26,222 bases of DNA from CAZHJA01 sp964532865 (GCA_964532865.1 CAZHJA010000006.1:1-26222); one strand, 5' to 3'. Positions 6,434-13,601 are shown, counted from the stretch's first letter. Notes: generated from the letters alone by a model not told the origin. Numbers and translations are program-made.

Positions 6434-6997
6434 ATGAGTTTTAAAGATTATTACAATAAAGAGATTAAGACAAAGCTGATAAGCGAGCTTAAATTAAAAA
6501 ATGTAATGGAATGTCCTAAAGTAACAAAAATAGTTATTAATGTTGGTGCTGGTGAAGCTGCAACAAATAAAGGAGTATTGGATAAAATAAGCCAACAGAT
6601 AGTAACAATAACAGGACAAAAGCCTATTATTACAAAAGCAAGAAAGTCAATATCAGCATATAGAGTTAGAAAAGGCCTTCCTATTGGAGTTAAAGTAACA
6701 CTAAGAGGAAATATAATGTATAATTTTTTGGATAAATTAGTAAAAATAATTATTCCTCGTTTAAAAGACTTTAAAGGAATATCAGAAAATAGTATTGACA
6801 ATAGTGGGAATCTAAGTATTGGCTTTCCAGAACAAATTATTTTTCACGAAATAGAATTTGATAAAATTGATAAAATTAGAGGTTTGGAAGTTACATTAGT
6901 AACTAGTACAAAAGATAGAAAACAGGGAAAAAAGCTGTTTGAGTTGTTAGGGATACCATTTAAAGGTAAGGAATTAAAAATAAAAAGCAAAAAATAA
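6434..6997 (+). CDS. rplE: 50S ribosomal protein L5
   Basis: L5 binds 5S rRNA and contacts the P-site tRNA. The start at ATG 6434 gives MSFKDYYNKEIKTKL, the normal L5 opening. The frame is open upstream to 6368, but that would overlap rplX by 53 bases and add 22 residues with no L5 similarity, so it was rejected. Family features are PKVTKIVINVGAGEA, the ITGQKPIITKARKSISAYRVRKG core and GFPEQIIFHEIE. The length is 187 residues (usual about 180). Its TAA shares a base with the rpsN ATG (TAATG). Confidence 0.96.
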   Translation: MSFKDYYNKEIKTKLISELKLKNVMECPKVTKIVINVGAGEAATNKGVLDKISQQIVTITGQKPIITKARKSISAYRVRKGLPIGVKVTLRGNIMYNFLDKLVKIIIPRLKDFKGISENSIDNSGNLSIGFPEQIIFHEIEFDKIDKIRGLEVTLVTSTKDRKQGKKLFELLGIPFKGKELKIKSKK

Positions 6998-7182
6998 TGG
7001 CAAAGAAATCAAATATTGCAAAATTATATAAAAAGGCAAAGTTTAAAGTACGGGAAAGAAATAGATGCCCAATTTGTGGAAGGGCGCGTGCATATATGAG
7101 AAGATTTGGGATGTGTAGAATTTGCTTTAGAGAAAAAGCATTATCTGGAGAAATTCCAGGAGTTAAAAAAATTTCTTGGTAA
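6997..7182 (+). CDS. rpsN: 30S ribosomal protein S14, zinc-binding form
   Basis: S14 lies in the 30S head near the A site. This is the short, 61-residue zinc-binding type: C24, C27, C40 and C43 form the CPIC and CRIC pairs, followed by CFREKALSGEIPGVKKISW, the family's C-terminus. The start overlaps the rplE stop by one base, indicating coupling. In canonical order rpsH follows; here rpsS is placed between the two. Confidence 0.97.
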   Translation: MAKKSNIAKLYKKAKFKVRERNRCPICGRARAYMRRFGMCRICFREKALSGEIPGVKKISW

Positions 7183-7188
7183 AATTAT

Positions 7189-7473
7189 ATGTCAAGATCA
7201 TCAAAAAAAGGACCATATGTTGACGAAAAGCTTTTGAAGAAAGTTCAAAGGCAAAAAGAAATAGGAGAGCGAGTAGCTATTAAAACATGGGCAAGAGCTT
7301 CTCAGATTCCTCCTGAATTCGTAGGTCACAGGATAGCTATCCATAATGGTAGAAAATTTATTGAAGTTTTAATTTCAGAAAGTATGGTAGGCCATAGGCT
7401 TGGAGAATTTTCTCCAACAAGAACATTTAGAAGCCATGGTAAAGTTACAAAGAAAATTACACAAGCAACATAA
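7189..7473 (+). CDS. rpsS: 30S ribosomal protein S19, displaced
   Basis: S19 forms a complex with S13 in the 30S head that binds 16S rRNA. The opening SRSSKKGPYVDEKLL and the segment PPEFVGHRIAIHNGRKFIEV, then MVGHRLGEFSPTRTFRSHG, identify it clearly. The 94 residues are normal. Its location is odd: in most bacteria rpsS lies between rplB and rplV, but here it is between rpsN and rpsH, six bases after rpsN and five before rpsH. Base composition and junction style do not differ from the neighbours, so nothing suggests recent foreign origin. Confidence 0.97.
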   Translation: MSRSSKKGPYVDEKLLKKVQRQKEIGERVAIKTWARASQIPPEFVGHRIAIHNGRKFIEVLISESMVGHRLGEFSPTRTFRSHGKVTKKITQAT

Positions 7474-7477
7474 AAAT

Positions 7478-7867
7478 ATGGAAAATTCTATTATTGATTT
7501 AATAATTAGGATAAAAAATGGATATATGGCAAAGAGAGATATTATAGTATCTCCTTATTCAAATTATAAAGGTGAGGTATTAAAAAAGTTGTTAGCTTTA
7601 AAATATATTAAAGGCTATAAGGTTGAAGAGAAAAACAATAAGAAACATGTAGTTATTGAGCTTTTATATAAAGATGAGGTTCCTGTACTTACTGATATTA
7701 AGCTTTTTTCAAAGCCAGGACAGCGAATATATGTATCATATAGTGAGCTTAAAAATGTTATGGGAGGATTTGGAGTTTCTATATTATCAACATCAAAGGG
7801 AATATTAACAAATAGGCAAGCAAGAAAACAAATGGTTGGGGGAGAATTATTATTTAATATTTGGTAA
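7478..7867 (+). CDS. rpsH: 30S ribosomal protein S8
   Basis: S8 binds the central domain of 16S rRNA; in E. coli it is the translational repressor of the spc operon. The ATG at 7478 gives MENSIIDLIIRIKNGYMAKR, the S8 opening. An in-frame start at 7400 was rejected because it lies within rpsS and adds 26 unrelated residues. The C-terminal half has KPGQRIYVSY, MGGFGVSILSTSKGILTNRQARK and GGELLFNIW, all diagnostic. The 129 residues match the family. Confidence 0.97.
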   Translation: MENSIIDLIIRIKNGYMAKRDIIVSPYSNYKGEVLKKLLALKYIKGYKVEEKNNKKHVVIELLYKDEVPVLTDIKLFSKPGQRIYVSYSELKNVMGGFGVSILSTSKGILTNRQARKQMVGGELLFNIW

Positions 7868-7869
7868 TT

Positions 7870-8430
7870 ATGTCAAGAATTGGACAAAAATCAATATTAG
7901 TTCCAGATAATGTAGTAGTTAATCTTGAAGGTAAGACAGTTATTATTAAAGGGTTAAAAGGAGAATTAAAAATTGTTTTACCAAGAGAGATTAATATTGA
8001 AAAAAATGAAAAGACATTGATTTTAAAAACAAAAAAAATCACAAAAAAAACAAAATCCCTTCATGGATTATATAGACAGCTTGTATATAATGCTGTTTGC
8101 GGTGTTGAAAAACCTTGGGAAAAAACACTAGAAATAGTAGGAACAGGCTTTAATGTTAAGTCTCAAGAAGAAGACCTTGTTTTTAAATTAGGATATTCTC
8201 ACAACATTGTCTTTAAAAAGAAAGAAAATATAGTATTTAAAGTTGAGGGAAGTAGAAAAGTTATAATTTCAGGCATAGATAAGCAATTAGTAGGAGAAAT
8301 AGCGTATCAGATAAGAATACTTAAGAAACCTGATGTGTATAAAGGAAAAGGAATTCGCTATCTGGGAGAGCAGTTAAGAATTAAGCCGGGTAAAAAAGCA
8401 AAAACCGCAGGTGAGACAGGAGAATCTTAA
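7870..8430 (+). CDS. rplF: 50S ribosomal protein L6
   Basis: L6 is a two-domain protein near the sarcin-ricin loop and L7/L12 stalk base. ATG 7870 gives MSRIGQKSILVP, the L6 opening; a TTG three codons upstream overlaps the rpsH stop and was rejected. Other features are VIIKGLKGEL, the TKSLHGLYRQLVYNAVCGVEKPWEKTLEIVGTGF bridge (residues about 61-94) and KPDVYKGKGIRYLGEQLRIKPGKKAK. The 186 residues are slightly longer than usual (about 178). The two-base gap to rpsH is TT within a TAATTATG junction. Confidence 0.96.
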   Translation: MSRIGQKSILVPDNVVVNLEGKTVIIKGLKGELKIVLPREINIEKNEKTLILKTKKITKKTKSLHGLYRQLVYNAVCGVEKPWEKTLEIVGTGFNVKSQEEDLVFKLGYSHNIVFKKKENIVFKVEGSRKVIISGIDKQLVGEIAYQIRILKKPDVYKGKGIRYLGEQLRIKPGKKAKTAGETGES

Positions 8431-8431
8431 T

Positions 8432-8791
8432 ATGAAATTAATAAAAAGAGAGAGAAAAATACGAAGAAAAAAGAAAATAAGTTTAAATATTATAGGAACA
8501 AAAGAAAAACCAAGAATATCTATATTTCGGTCAAATAAATATATATATGCTCAGGCCATAGATGATGAAGAAAGAAAAACACTTGTTTCTTATTGTAGTC
8601 TTAATCTTGAAAAAAAAGAAAATAATAAGATTAAAAAAATAGAGCAAGCAAAACAGATAGGTATTGAATTAGCAAAAAAGATGAATATGAAAAAGATAAA
8701 AAAAGCAGTATTTGACCGTGGATGTTATGCATATCATGGAAGAGTTGCAGCACTAGCTGAAGGCTTGAGAGAAGAAGGAATAATTATATAA
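8432..8791 (+). CDS. rplR: 50S ribosomal protein L18
   Basis: L18 binds 5S rRNA with L5 in the central protuberance. The ATG at 8432 has AGGAG (8418-8422) nine bases upstream and gives the basic start MKLIKRERKIRRKKK. A GTG at 8411 inside rplF was rejected. Diagnostic parts are KPRISIFRSNKYIYAQAIDD, the GIELAKKMNMKKIKKAVFDRG region and the YHGRVAALAEGLREEGI ending. The length of 119 residues is normal. Confidence 0.96.
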   Translation: MKLIKRERKIRRKKKISLNIIGTKEKPRISIFRSNKYIYAQAIDDEERKTLVSYCSLNLEKKENNKIKKIEQAKQIGIELAKKMNMKKIKKAVFDRGCYAYHGRVAALAEGLREEGIII

Positions 8792-8810
8792 TTATTAAAA
8801 TAAATAAAAT

Positions 8811-9302
8811 ATGAATAGAGAAAATAGAGAACAAAATAAAGGAAAACCCAAAGAGCCAGAAAAAGAAATTCAAGAAAAGGTTATGTATATTCGCAGAGTT
8901 TCCAAAAAAACAACAGGAGGAAATTATGTAACATTTTCAGCTTTGGTTGCTGTTGGAGATAGAAAAGGAAAAGTAGGAGTAGGTTTAGGAAGAGGTCTTG
9001 AAGTTCCTCCAGCAATACAAAAAGCAATAAAATATGCAAAAAAGCATATGATAACTGTGCCTATATATAACAATACTATTCCGCATGAAATAAGAATAAA
9101 ATATAAAGCAGCTCGTATTTTATTAAAACCTGCCCCAAAAGGAACAGGTTTAATTGTTGGAAGCGTTGCAAGAGCAATTTTAGATTTAGCAGGTATAGAA
9201 AACGCTTCAGGAAAAATTATTGGCTCAAGAAATAAAATTGTAAATAGCTATGCAATAATAAAAGGATTAGAAACGTTAAAAGTCAAGACTAAAAATGAGT
9301 AA
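8811..9302 (+). CDS. rpsE: 30S ribosomal protein S5
   Basis: S5 takes part in decoding accuracy and mRNA entry. It has a polar N-terminal tail (residues 1-25), the S5 dsRNA-binding-like domain with IRRVSKKTTGGNYVTFSALV, GDRKGKVGVGLGRG and PPAIQKAIKYAKK, and the C-terminal domain PAPKGTGLIVGSVARAILDLAG. The 163 residues are near the norm. The 3' end overlaps rplO by eight bases, leaving no room for rpmD (L30), which normally lies between S5 and L15. Confidence 0.97.
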   Translation: MNRENREQNKGKPKEPEKEIQEKVMYIRRVSKKTTGGNYVTFSALVAVGDRKGKVGVGLGRGLEVPPAIQKAIKYAKKHMITVPIYNNTIPHEIRIKYKAARILLKPAPKGTGLIVGSVARAILDLAGIENASGKIIGSRNKIVNSYAIIKGLETLKVKTKNE

Positions 9303-9726
9303 TTTACTTTCTAACTTATCAAAAACAGTTAGTAGAAAAAATAAAAGATTAGGCAGAGGGACAGGAAGTAGAAAAGGAGCAAAGTCAGGGAGAGGTACAA
9401 CCCGCCATCAAAAGGCAAGAGAAAATATTCCTTTGCATTTTGAGGGAGGTCAAGGGAAAATAACAAAAAAATATCCCCTATTAAGAGGAAAAGGAAAAAA
9501 TAAGCCCGTAAGTCCAAAGCCATATATAATTACTCTTTCAGACTTAAACATATATGATAATGGCGAAACTGTTACAACTGAGACTTTATTAGAAAAAGGA
9601 ATTGTTGATAAAAAAGTATATCTATATGGAGTAAAATTATTAAATATGGGTAAGTTAGAAAAAAAATTAATTATTAAAATTCCACATTCAAAATCAGTAA
9701 AAGTTCATAGTAATCTAATTATATGA
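9295..9726 (+). CDS. rplO: 50S ribosomal protein L15
   Basis: L15 is a late-assembling 50S protein. The glycine-rich basic N-terminus (KNKRLGRGTGSRKGAKSGRG, residues 16-35) and the FEGGQGKITKKYPLLRGKGK segment are typical. The C-terminal half contains ITLSDLNIYDNGETVTTETLLEKGIV. The 143 residues match the family. It overlaps rpsE by eight bases and secY by four (ATGA), one of the tightest parts of the operon. Confidence 0.96.
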   Translation: MSNLLSNLSKTVSRKNKRLGRGTGSRKGAKSGRGTTRHQKARENIPLHFEGGQGKITKKYPLLRGKGKNKPVSPKPYIITLSDLNIYDNGETVTTETLLEKGIVDKKVYLYGVKLLNMGKLEKKLIIKIPHSKSVKVHSNLII

Positions 9727-11006
9727 AAGATATATTAAGTAAAATAAAGCTTCTTGTTAAAGATCCTCAGCTAAAAAGAAAAGCTTTGTTTACATTGTTT
9801 ATTTTTTTTGTATTTAGAGTTTTTGCTTTTTTGCCAGTTCCTGCAATTGATCTTAATAGGATGCAGGCTCTTTTTGCACAAAGCCAGTTTTTATCATTAT
9901 TAGATATGTTTTCAGGAGGAACATTAATTAATTTCTCTGTTATGGCCTTGGGTTTGGGACCGTATATTAGCGCGTCAATAATTATTCAACTTATGACAGC
10001 TGTTGTTCCTCAATTAGAACGGCTTTCAAAAGAAGGAGAATATGGAAGACATAAGATAAATCAATATACACGTTTTTTAACAGTACCCTTGACAATAGTG
10101 CAAACTATAGGAATTTCTGCCTTATTAAAAAATCAAAAAATTATTACACATCTTTCTCCTATTGAATTTGTTTCATTTGTAGTAACAATGGTTGCAGGTA
10201 CATTTATTTTAATGTGGTTTGGTGAGTTAATATCTGAATTTGGTCTTGGAAACGGAATATCAATATTGATTTTTGCAGGAATAGTTGGAAGAGCTCCTGC
10301 TGTTTTAGCCAAAACATTAACAACCTTTACACCTGATATGGTTTTTAATCTTGTTATTTTTCTTGTTTTAGCTATTGCCGTTATTGCAGCAATTGTTTTT
10401 ATAAACCAAGCAGTAAGAAAGATTCCAGTATATTATGCAAAGCGCATAAGGGGAAATAGAGTATATCAAGGAGCAACAAACTATCTTCCTTTAAAACTAA
10501 ATCAAGCTGGAGTAATCCCAATAATATTTGCGGTTTCATTTGTGCTTTTTCCTCAATTACTGGGTAATTTTTTTATGTATGTTAATAATCCAACTATTGC
10601 AAATATCGCAAAATTTCTTGTTAAATTATTTGCTCCATCAGGTTTTTTCTATAACTTCTTTTACTTTATACTTGTCATAGGATTTACATATTTTTATACT
10701 GTAGTAGTATTTAGCCCTCAAAAGATTTCAGAAGAGATTCAAAAACATGGTGGATTTATTCCGGGGATTAGGCCTGGAGGTGCAACAAAACAGTATCTTG
10801 AAAAGATATTGTATAGAATTACAAGCGTAGGAGCTTTATTTTTAGGAATAATTGCTATATTGCCTGCTATTGCTTCTACTGTAACTGGAGTTACCAATTT
10901 AGTAATTGGAGGAACAGGTATTTTAATTGTAGTTTCTGTAGTTCTTGAAACATTTAAAACAATAGAGTCTCAATTAATTATGAAAAATTATGATAAATTT
11001 GTATAA
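9723..11006 (+). CDS. secY: Protein translocase channel subunit SecY
   Basis: SecY is the channel of the Sec translocon in the cytoplasmic membrane, working with SecE and SecA or the ribosome. The 427 residues contain about ten hydrophobic helices. Family hallmarks include the plug-region segment FSGGTLINFSVMALGLGPYISASI (residues about 63-86), PQLERLSKEGEYGRHKINQYTR, GNGISILIFAGIVGR, and the cytosolic loop with KRIRGNRVYQGATNYLPLKLNQAGVIPIIFA. The C-terminal loop contains GFIPGIRPGGATKQYLEKILYR. Position after rplO is canonical and the start overlaps the rplO stop, so membrane-channel synthesis is coupled to the ribosomal operon. Confidence 0.98.
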   Translation: MKDILSKIKLLVKDPQLKRKALFTLFIFFVFRVFAFLPVPAIDLNRMQALFAQSQFLSLLDMFSGGTLINFSVMALGLGPYISASIIIQLMTAVVPQLERLSKEGEYGRHKINQYTRFLTVPLTIVQTIGISALLKNQKIITHLSPIEFVSFVVTMVAGTFILMWFGELISEFGLGNGISILIFAGIVGRAPAVLAKTLTTFTPDMVFNLVIFLVLAIAVIAAIVFINQAVRKIPVYYAKRIRGNRVYQGATNYLPLKLNQAGVIPIIFAVSFVLFPQLLGNFFMYVNNPTIANIAKFLVKLFAPSGFFYNFFYFILVIGFTYFYTVVVFSPQKISEEIQKHGGFIPGIRPGGATKQYLEKILYRITSVGALFLGIIAILPAIASTVTGVTNLVIGGTGILIVVSVVLETFKTIESQLIMKNYDKFV

Positions 11007-11025
11007 TTAGGGAAAATTACATCAT

Positions 11026-11199
11026 ATGGCAAAAAAAGGTTCACGAACTCAAGTAGGATTGGTTTGCATTATCTGTAATAAGCAGAATTATGTTACGGAA
11101 AAAAGTAAAGTAAATACAACAGAAGCTTTAAAATTAAAAAAATACTGTAATAAGTGTAAAAAGCGTACAATTCACAAAGAGAAAAAAAAGTTGAAGTAG
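11026..11199 (+). CDS. rpmG: 50S ribosomal protein L33, zinc form
   Basis: A 57-residue basic protein with two CxxC pairs (C14/C17 and C41/C44), the zinc-ribbon form of L33, which lies near the E site of the large subunit. The opening MAKKGSRTQVGLVCIICN, the NTTEALKLKKYCNKCKKRTIHKE body and the Lys-rich end match the family. The ATG is 19 bases past the secY stop and has no clear Shine-Dalgarno. Its place between secY and adk is not the usual one; rpmG is more often with tRNA-Trp, secE and nusG, or with rpmB. Confidence 0.93.
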   Translation: MAKKGSRTQVGLVCIICNKQNYVTEKSKVNTTEALKLKKYCNKCKKRTIHKEKKKLK

Positions 11200-11246
11200 A
11201 GTAAAACAAGTGTTAAGCTTCAAACATTGACTAAAAATTTTGTATT

Positions 11247-12374
11247 ATGAAAATTGTATTAATTGGCATACAGGCAGCAGGAAAATCAACGCAGGGAAAC
11301 TTGCTTTCTAAAAGTCTGCATATTCCATATCTTTCAACAGGTCATATTTTTAGGATTATTGCTAAAGAGAAAACTGCGTTGGGCCGCTATATTAAAGAAA
11401 CAATTAATGCAGGGATATTGATTCCTGATAAAAAGACAATTAGTATTGTAAATAATTATTTATCAAGACCTGGTTATAAACTCGGATATATATTAGATGG
11501 TTTTCCAAGAACAATAGAGCAAGCTAAGCAATTCAAAAATAATGTAGATAATGTAATTTATCTAAAAATTCCTGAAAAAGAAGCATTATGGAGAATTTGT
11601 CATCGTAATGACAAATTAAGAGAGGATGAAACACTGCCTGCTCTTAAAAAAAGAATTGAGCTTTTTCATAAATTCATAGATCCTGTTCTTAAGTTTTATG
11701 AAAGACAAAAGAAACTTACCATAATTGATGGTATGCAGTCAATAAAAGATATTCACAAAGAGATTCTTATGTCTTTGGGAAAACAGGTAGTTAAGAATCA
11801 AGTAAAATCATGGAAGAAAAAGCAAAAATCAATTATTGCCATTGTAGGACTTCCTGGATCAGGAAAAACAGAAGCAGCAGGTTATTATAGGAAAAAAGAT
11901 CTTCCAATAATATCTTTTTCAAATATCATAAATGATTATATAGACAAGAATAAGCTTGAACATATAGAGACTGTTCATAAAAAACTGCGAAAAGAATTTC
12001 GCGACAAGTATGGAAAAGAAGCTATGGCATATTTGTCAAAAGAGAAAATAATAAAAGCATTAAAGGATAATATTGTTGTAGTTATTGAAGGTATGCGCTC
12101 ATGGGAAGAATATTTATTTTTAAAAGAACACTTTAAAAGTGTAAAAACATATATTCTTGGCATATATGCACGCAAAGAAATAAGACATAAAAGATCAGCT
12201 AAAAGAAAATATAGAAAAGGACTGTATGGAGAAACAAGAGATATTAATGAACTTATTGGTACGCATATGGGTCCAACTATTTCATATTCAGACTTTTTAA
12301 TTAAAAACAACTATTCTTTAGAGGATTTTAATAATGAGTTAGAAACAGTATATCGTAGCGTATATTATTCATAA
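11247..12374 (+). CDS. adk: Adenylate kinase fused to a UPF0200-like P-loop kinase domain
   Basis: Residues 1-180 are an adenylate kinase, which interconverts ATP+AMP and 2 ADP. The P-loop GIQAAGKST is at 7-15, the NMP-binding STGHIFR at 30-36 and DGFPRT at 84-89. The lid is the short, zinc-free form (about 118-137) with LREDE in place of the common GRxDD. Residues 181-193 are a Lys-rich linker. Residues 195-375 hold a second nucleoside-kinase-like domain: P-loop GLPGSGKT (201-208), ISFSNII, LRKEFRDKYGKEAMA (247-261), EGMRS (281-285) and a YSDFLIKNNYSLEDF ending. This pattern resembles archaeal UPF0200/MJ1399-type proteins, distantly related to dephospho-CoA kinase; that match is from memory. 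The frame is continuous, so it is a true fusion. The substrate of the second domain is unknown. adk after secY is canonical; methionine aminopeptidase, often next, is missing. Confidence 0.88.
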   Translation: MKIVLIGIQAAGKSTQGNLLSKSLHIPYLSTGHIFRIIAKEKTALGRYIKETINAGILIPDKKTISIVNNYLSRPGYKLGYILDGFPRTIEQAKQFKNNVDNVIYLKIPEKEALWRICHRNDKLREDETLPALKKRIELFHKFIDPVLKFYERQKKLTIIDGMQSIKDIHKEILMSLGKQVVKNQVKSWKKKQKSIIAIVGLPGSGKTEAAGYYRKKDLPIISFSNIINDYIDKNKLEHIETVHKKLRKEFRDKYGKEAMAYLSKEKIIKALKDNIVVVIEGMRSWEEYLFLKEHFKSVKTYILGIYARKEIRHKRSAKRKYRKGLYGETRDINELIGTHMGPTISYSDFLIKNNYSLEDFNNELETVYRSVYYS

Positions 12375-12386
12375 AATTCATAAAAA

Positions 12387-12405
12387 TTGTAAAATTCTTT
12401 TACAA
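12387..12405 (+). repeat. Inverted repeat overlapping the infA -35 region
   Basis: TTGTAAAA (12387-12394) and TTTTACAA (12398-12405) form a perfect eight-base-pair dyad around TTC. Its right arm contains the putative -35 hexamer of the infA promoter. It could be an operator or a weak hairpin at the end of the upstream transcript. The seven T at 12413-12419 are seven bases from the stem, too far for a standard intrinsic terminator, and the stem is nearly all A-T. Confidence 0.4.
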
Positions 12406-12427
12406 ACACGAATTTTTTTGATAAAAT
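12399..12427 (+). promoter_or_regulatory. Putative promoter of the infA-rpoA ribosomal unit
   Basis: TTTACA (12399-12404) and TAAAAT (12422-12427), each five of six consensus, are 17 bases apart, and TG one base before the -10 makes it an extended -10 type. The start point would be near 12434, only about three bases before the infA ATG at 12437, so the transcript would be almost leaderless. AT-rich sequence raises the chance of false hits, but three elements agree. Confidence 0.6.
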
Positions 12428-12436
12428 ATATACCTT

Positions 12437-12655
12437 ATGAAAGATAATGTAACATTAATTGAGGGAGAAGTAATTGAAAATCTTCCCAACACTCTTTTTC
12501 GTATAAAACTTAATGATTCTGAAAAAATAATCTTGTGTTATTTATCTGGAAAAATGCGAAAAAACTATATTAAAATATTACCTGGAGATAAGGTAAGAAT
12601 GGAGATTACTCCCTATGATCTTAATAGAGGGAGAATTGTTTATAGAATTAAATAA
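12437..12655 (+). CDS. infA: Translation initiation factor IF-1
   Basis: IF-1 is an OB-fold protein that occupies the 30S A site during initiation. The 72 residues equal the family length. Visible features are the EGEVIENLPNTLFRIKL strand pair (residues 9-25), SGKMRKNYIKILPGDKVRMEITPYD (residues 37-61) and the GRIVYRIK end. The usual start MAKEDVIE is replaced by MKDNVTLIE. No Shine-Dalgarno is present; the proposed promoter ends nine bases before the ATG. It is two bases from rpmJ. Confidence 0.95.
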   Translation: MKDNVTLIEGEVIENLPNTLFRIKLNDSEKIILCYLSGKMRKNYIKILPGDKVRMEITPYDLNRGRIVYRIK

Positions 12656-12657
12656 AT

Positions 12658-12771
12658 ATGAAAGTTAGATCGTCAATAAAGAAAATTTGTCCTAAATGTA
12701 AAATAGTTAAAAGAAAAGGAAAACTATATGTTACTTGTTTAAATAAAAAGCATAAACAAAGACAAGGTTAA
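12658..12771 (+). CDS. rpmJ: 50S ribosomal protein L36
   Basis: A 37-residue zinc-ribbon protein with the near-invariant L36 pattern: MKVRSSIKKICPKC start, ligands C11, C14, C27 and H32, and the KHKQRQG C-terminus. This is the zinc-binding form. It is encoded two bases after infA and 19 bases before rpsM, the canonical infA-rpmJ-rpsM order. Confidence 0.97.
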   Translation: MKVRSSIKKICPKCKIVKRKGKLYVTCLNKKHKQRQG

Positions 12772-12790
12772 TTAAAATTTAATTTTTATT

Positions 12791-13207
12791 ATGGCAAGAC
12801 TATTTGGAGTTATTCTTGATGATAACAAAAGGATTGAATATGAGTTAACTCATATTTATGGTATTGGTTGGTCTCGTTCAAAGGAAATTCTAAAACGCTT
12901 AAATATTGATACTCATAAAAAAGTTAAGGATTTTACAGAAGAAGAATTAAAAAAATTAACAAATGCAGTAGATAAAAATTTAAAAGTTGAGGGGAATTTA
13001 CGTGAAGATATTGTAGATAATATAAAAAGACTAAGAGAAATTGGAAGTTATAAAGGTACAAGGCATTTAAAAGGACTTCCAGCTAGAGGACAAAGAACAA
13101 GATCAAATGCACGTACAAAGCGTGGAAAAAGAAGAACAGTTGGAGCTTTCAAAAAAGAGGCATGGGCAAAGCTTGAACAAGGTAATGTTAAAAGTAAGAA
13201 AAGTTAA
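12791..13207 (+). CDS. rpsM: 30S ribosomal protein S13
   Basis: S13 lies in the 30S head and contacts 50S and P-site tRNA. The helix-two-turn-helix region YGIGWSRSKEILKRLNID (residues about 24-41) and the C-terminal GTRHLKGLPARGQRTRSNARTKRGKRR (about 94-120) are diagnostic. The usual opening ARIAGV is changed to ARLFGVILDD. The 138 residues exceed the usual 115-126 because of a Lys-rich tail. Confidence 0.97.
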   Translation: MARLFGVILDDNKRIEYELTHIYGIGWSRSKEILKRLNIDTHKKVKDFTEEELKKLTNAVDKNLKVEGNLREDIVDNIKRLREIGSYKGTRHLKGLPARGQRTRSNARTKRGKRRTVGAFKKEAWAKLEQGNVKSKKS

Positions 13208-13216
13208 AAATAAACT

Positions 13217-13591
13217 ATGGCAAGAAAAAAAAATAAAATAATAGTACAAAAAGGTAAGATATATATTAAAGCAACATTTAATAATACTCTTATTACAATA
13301 ACTGATGAAAGTGGAAAGCCTTTTATTACAGGATCATGTGGAATGTATGGTTTTTCAGGAACAAGAAAATCAACTCCTTATGCAGCAACAACAACAGCTG
13401 ACTCTGTTATTAGGAAAGCAATTGGAGAACATGGGTTAAAAGAAGCAGATGTTTATATTAAAGGAATTGGTCCTGGGAGAGGGGCTGTTTTACGTGTAAT
13501 TAAGTCTTTAGAATTAGAAGTTAATAGGATTATTGATACTACTCCTGTTCCTCATAATGGAGTAAGACCTCCAAAGATAAGGAGAGTGTAA
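13217..13591 (+). CDS. rpsK: 30S ribosomal protein S11
   Basis: S11 lies on the 30S platform and helps form the mRNA exit cleft. Diagnostic parts are IYIKATFNNTLITITDESG, GFSGTRKSTPYAATTTAD, the GPGRGAVLRVIKSLE segment near residues 91-105 and the TPVPHNGVRPPKIRRV ending. The 124 residues are typical. It follows rpsM by nine bases. Confidence 0.98.
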   Translation: MARKKNKIIVQKGKIYIKATFNNTLITITDESGKPFITGSCGMYGFSGTRKSTPYAATTTADSVIRKAIGEHGLKEADVYIKGIGPGRGAVLRVIKSLELEVNRIIDTTPVPHNGVRPPKIRRV

Positions 13592-13601
13592 ATAAACTTT
13601 T

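Noticed and set aside
11227..11249. TTGACT upstream of the adk fusion as a -35 element
   Set aside because: No -10 hexamer at 16-18 bases; the nearest TATTAT is ten bases away and overlaps the ATG.
12387..12419. The TTGTAAAA/TTTTACAA dyad as an intrinsic terminator of adk
   Set aside because: The stem is nearly all A-T and the T-run begins seven bases after it; it was listed as a dyad over the infA -35 instead.
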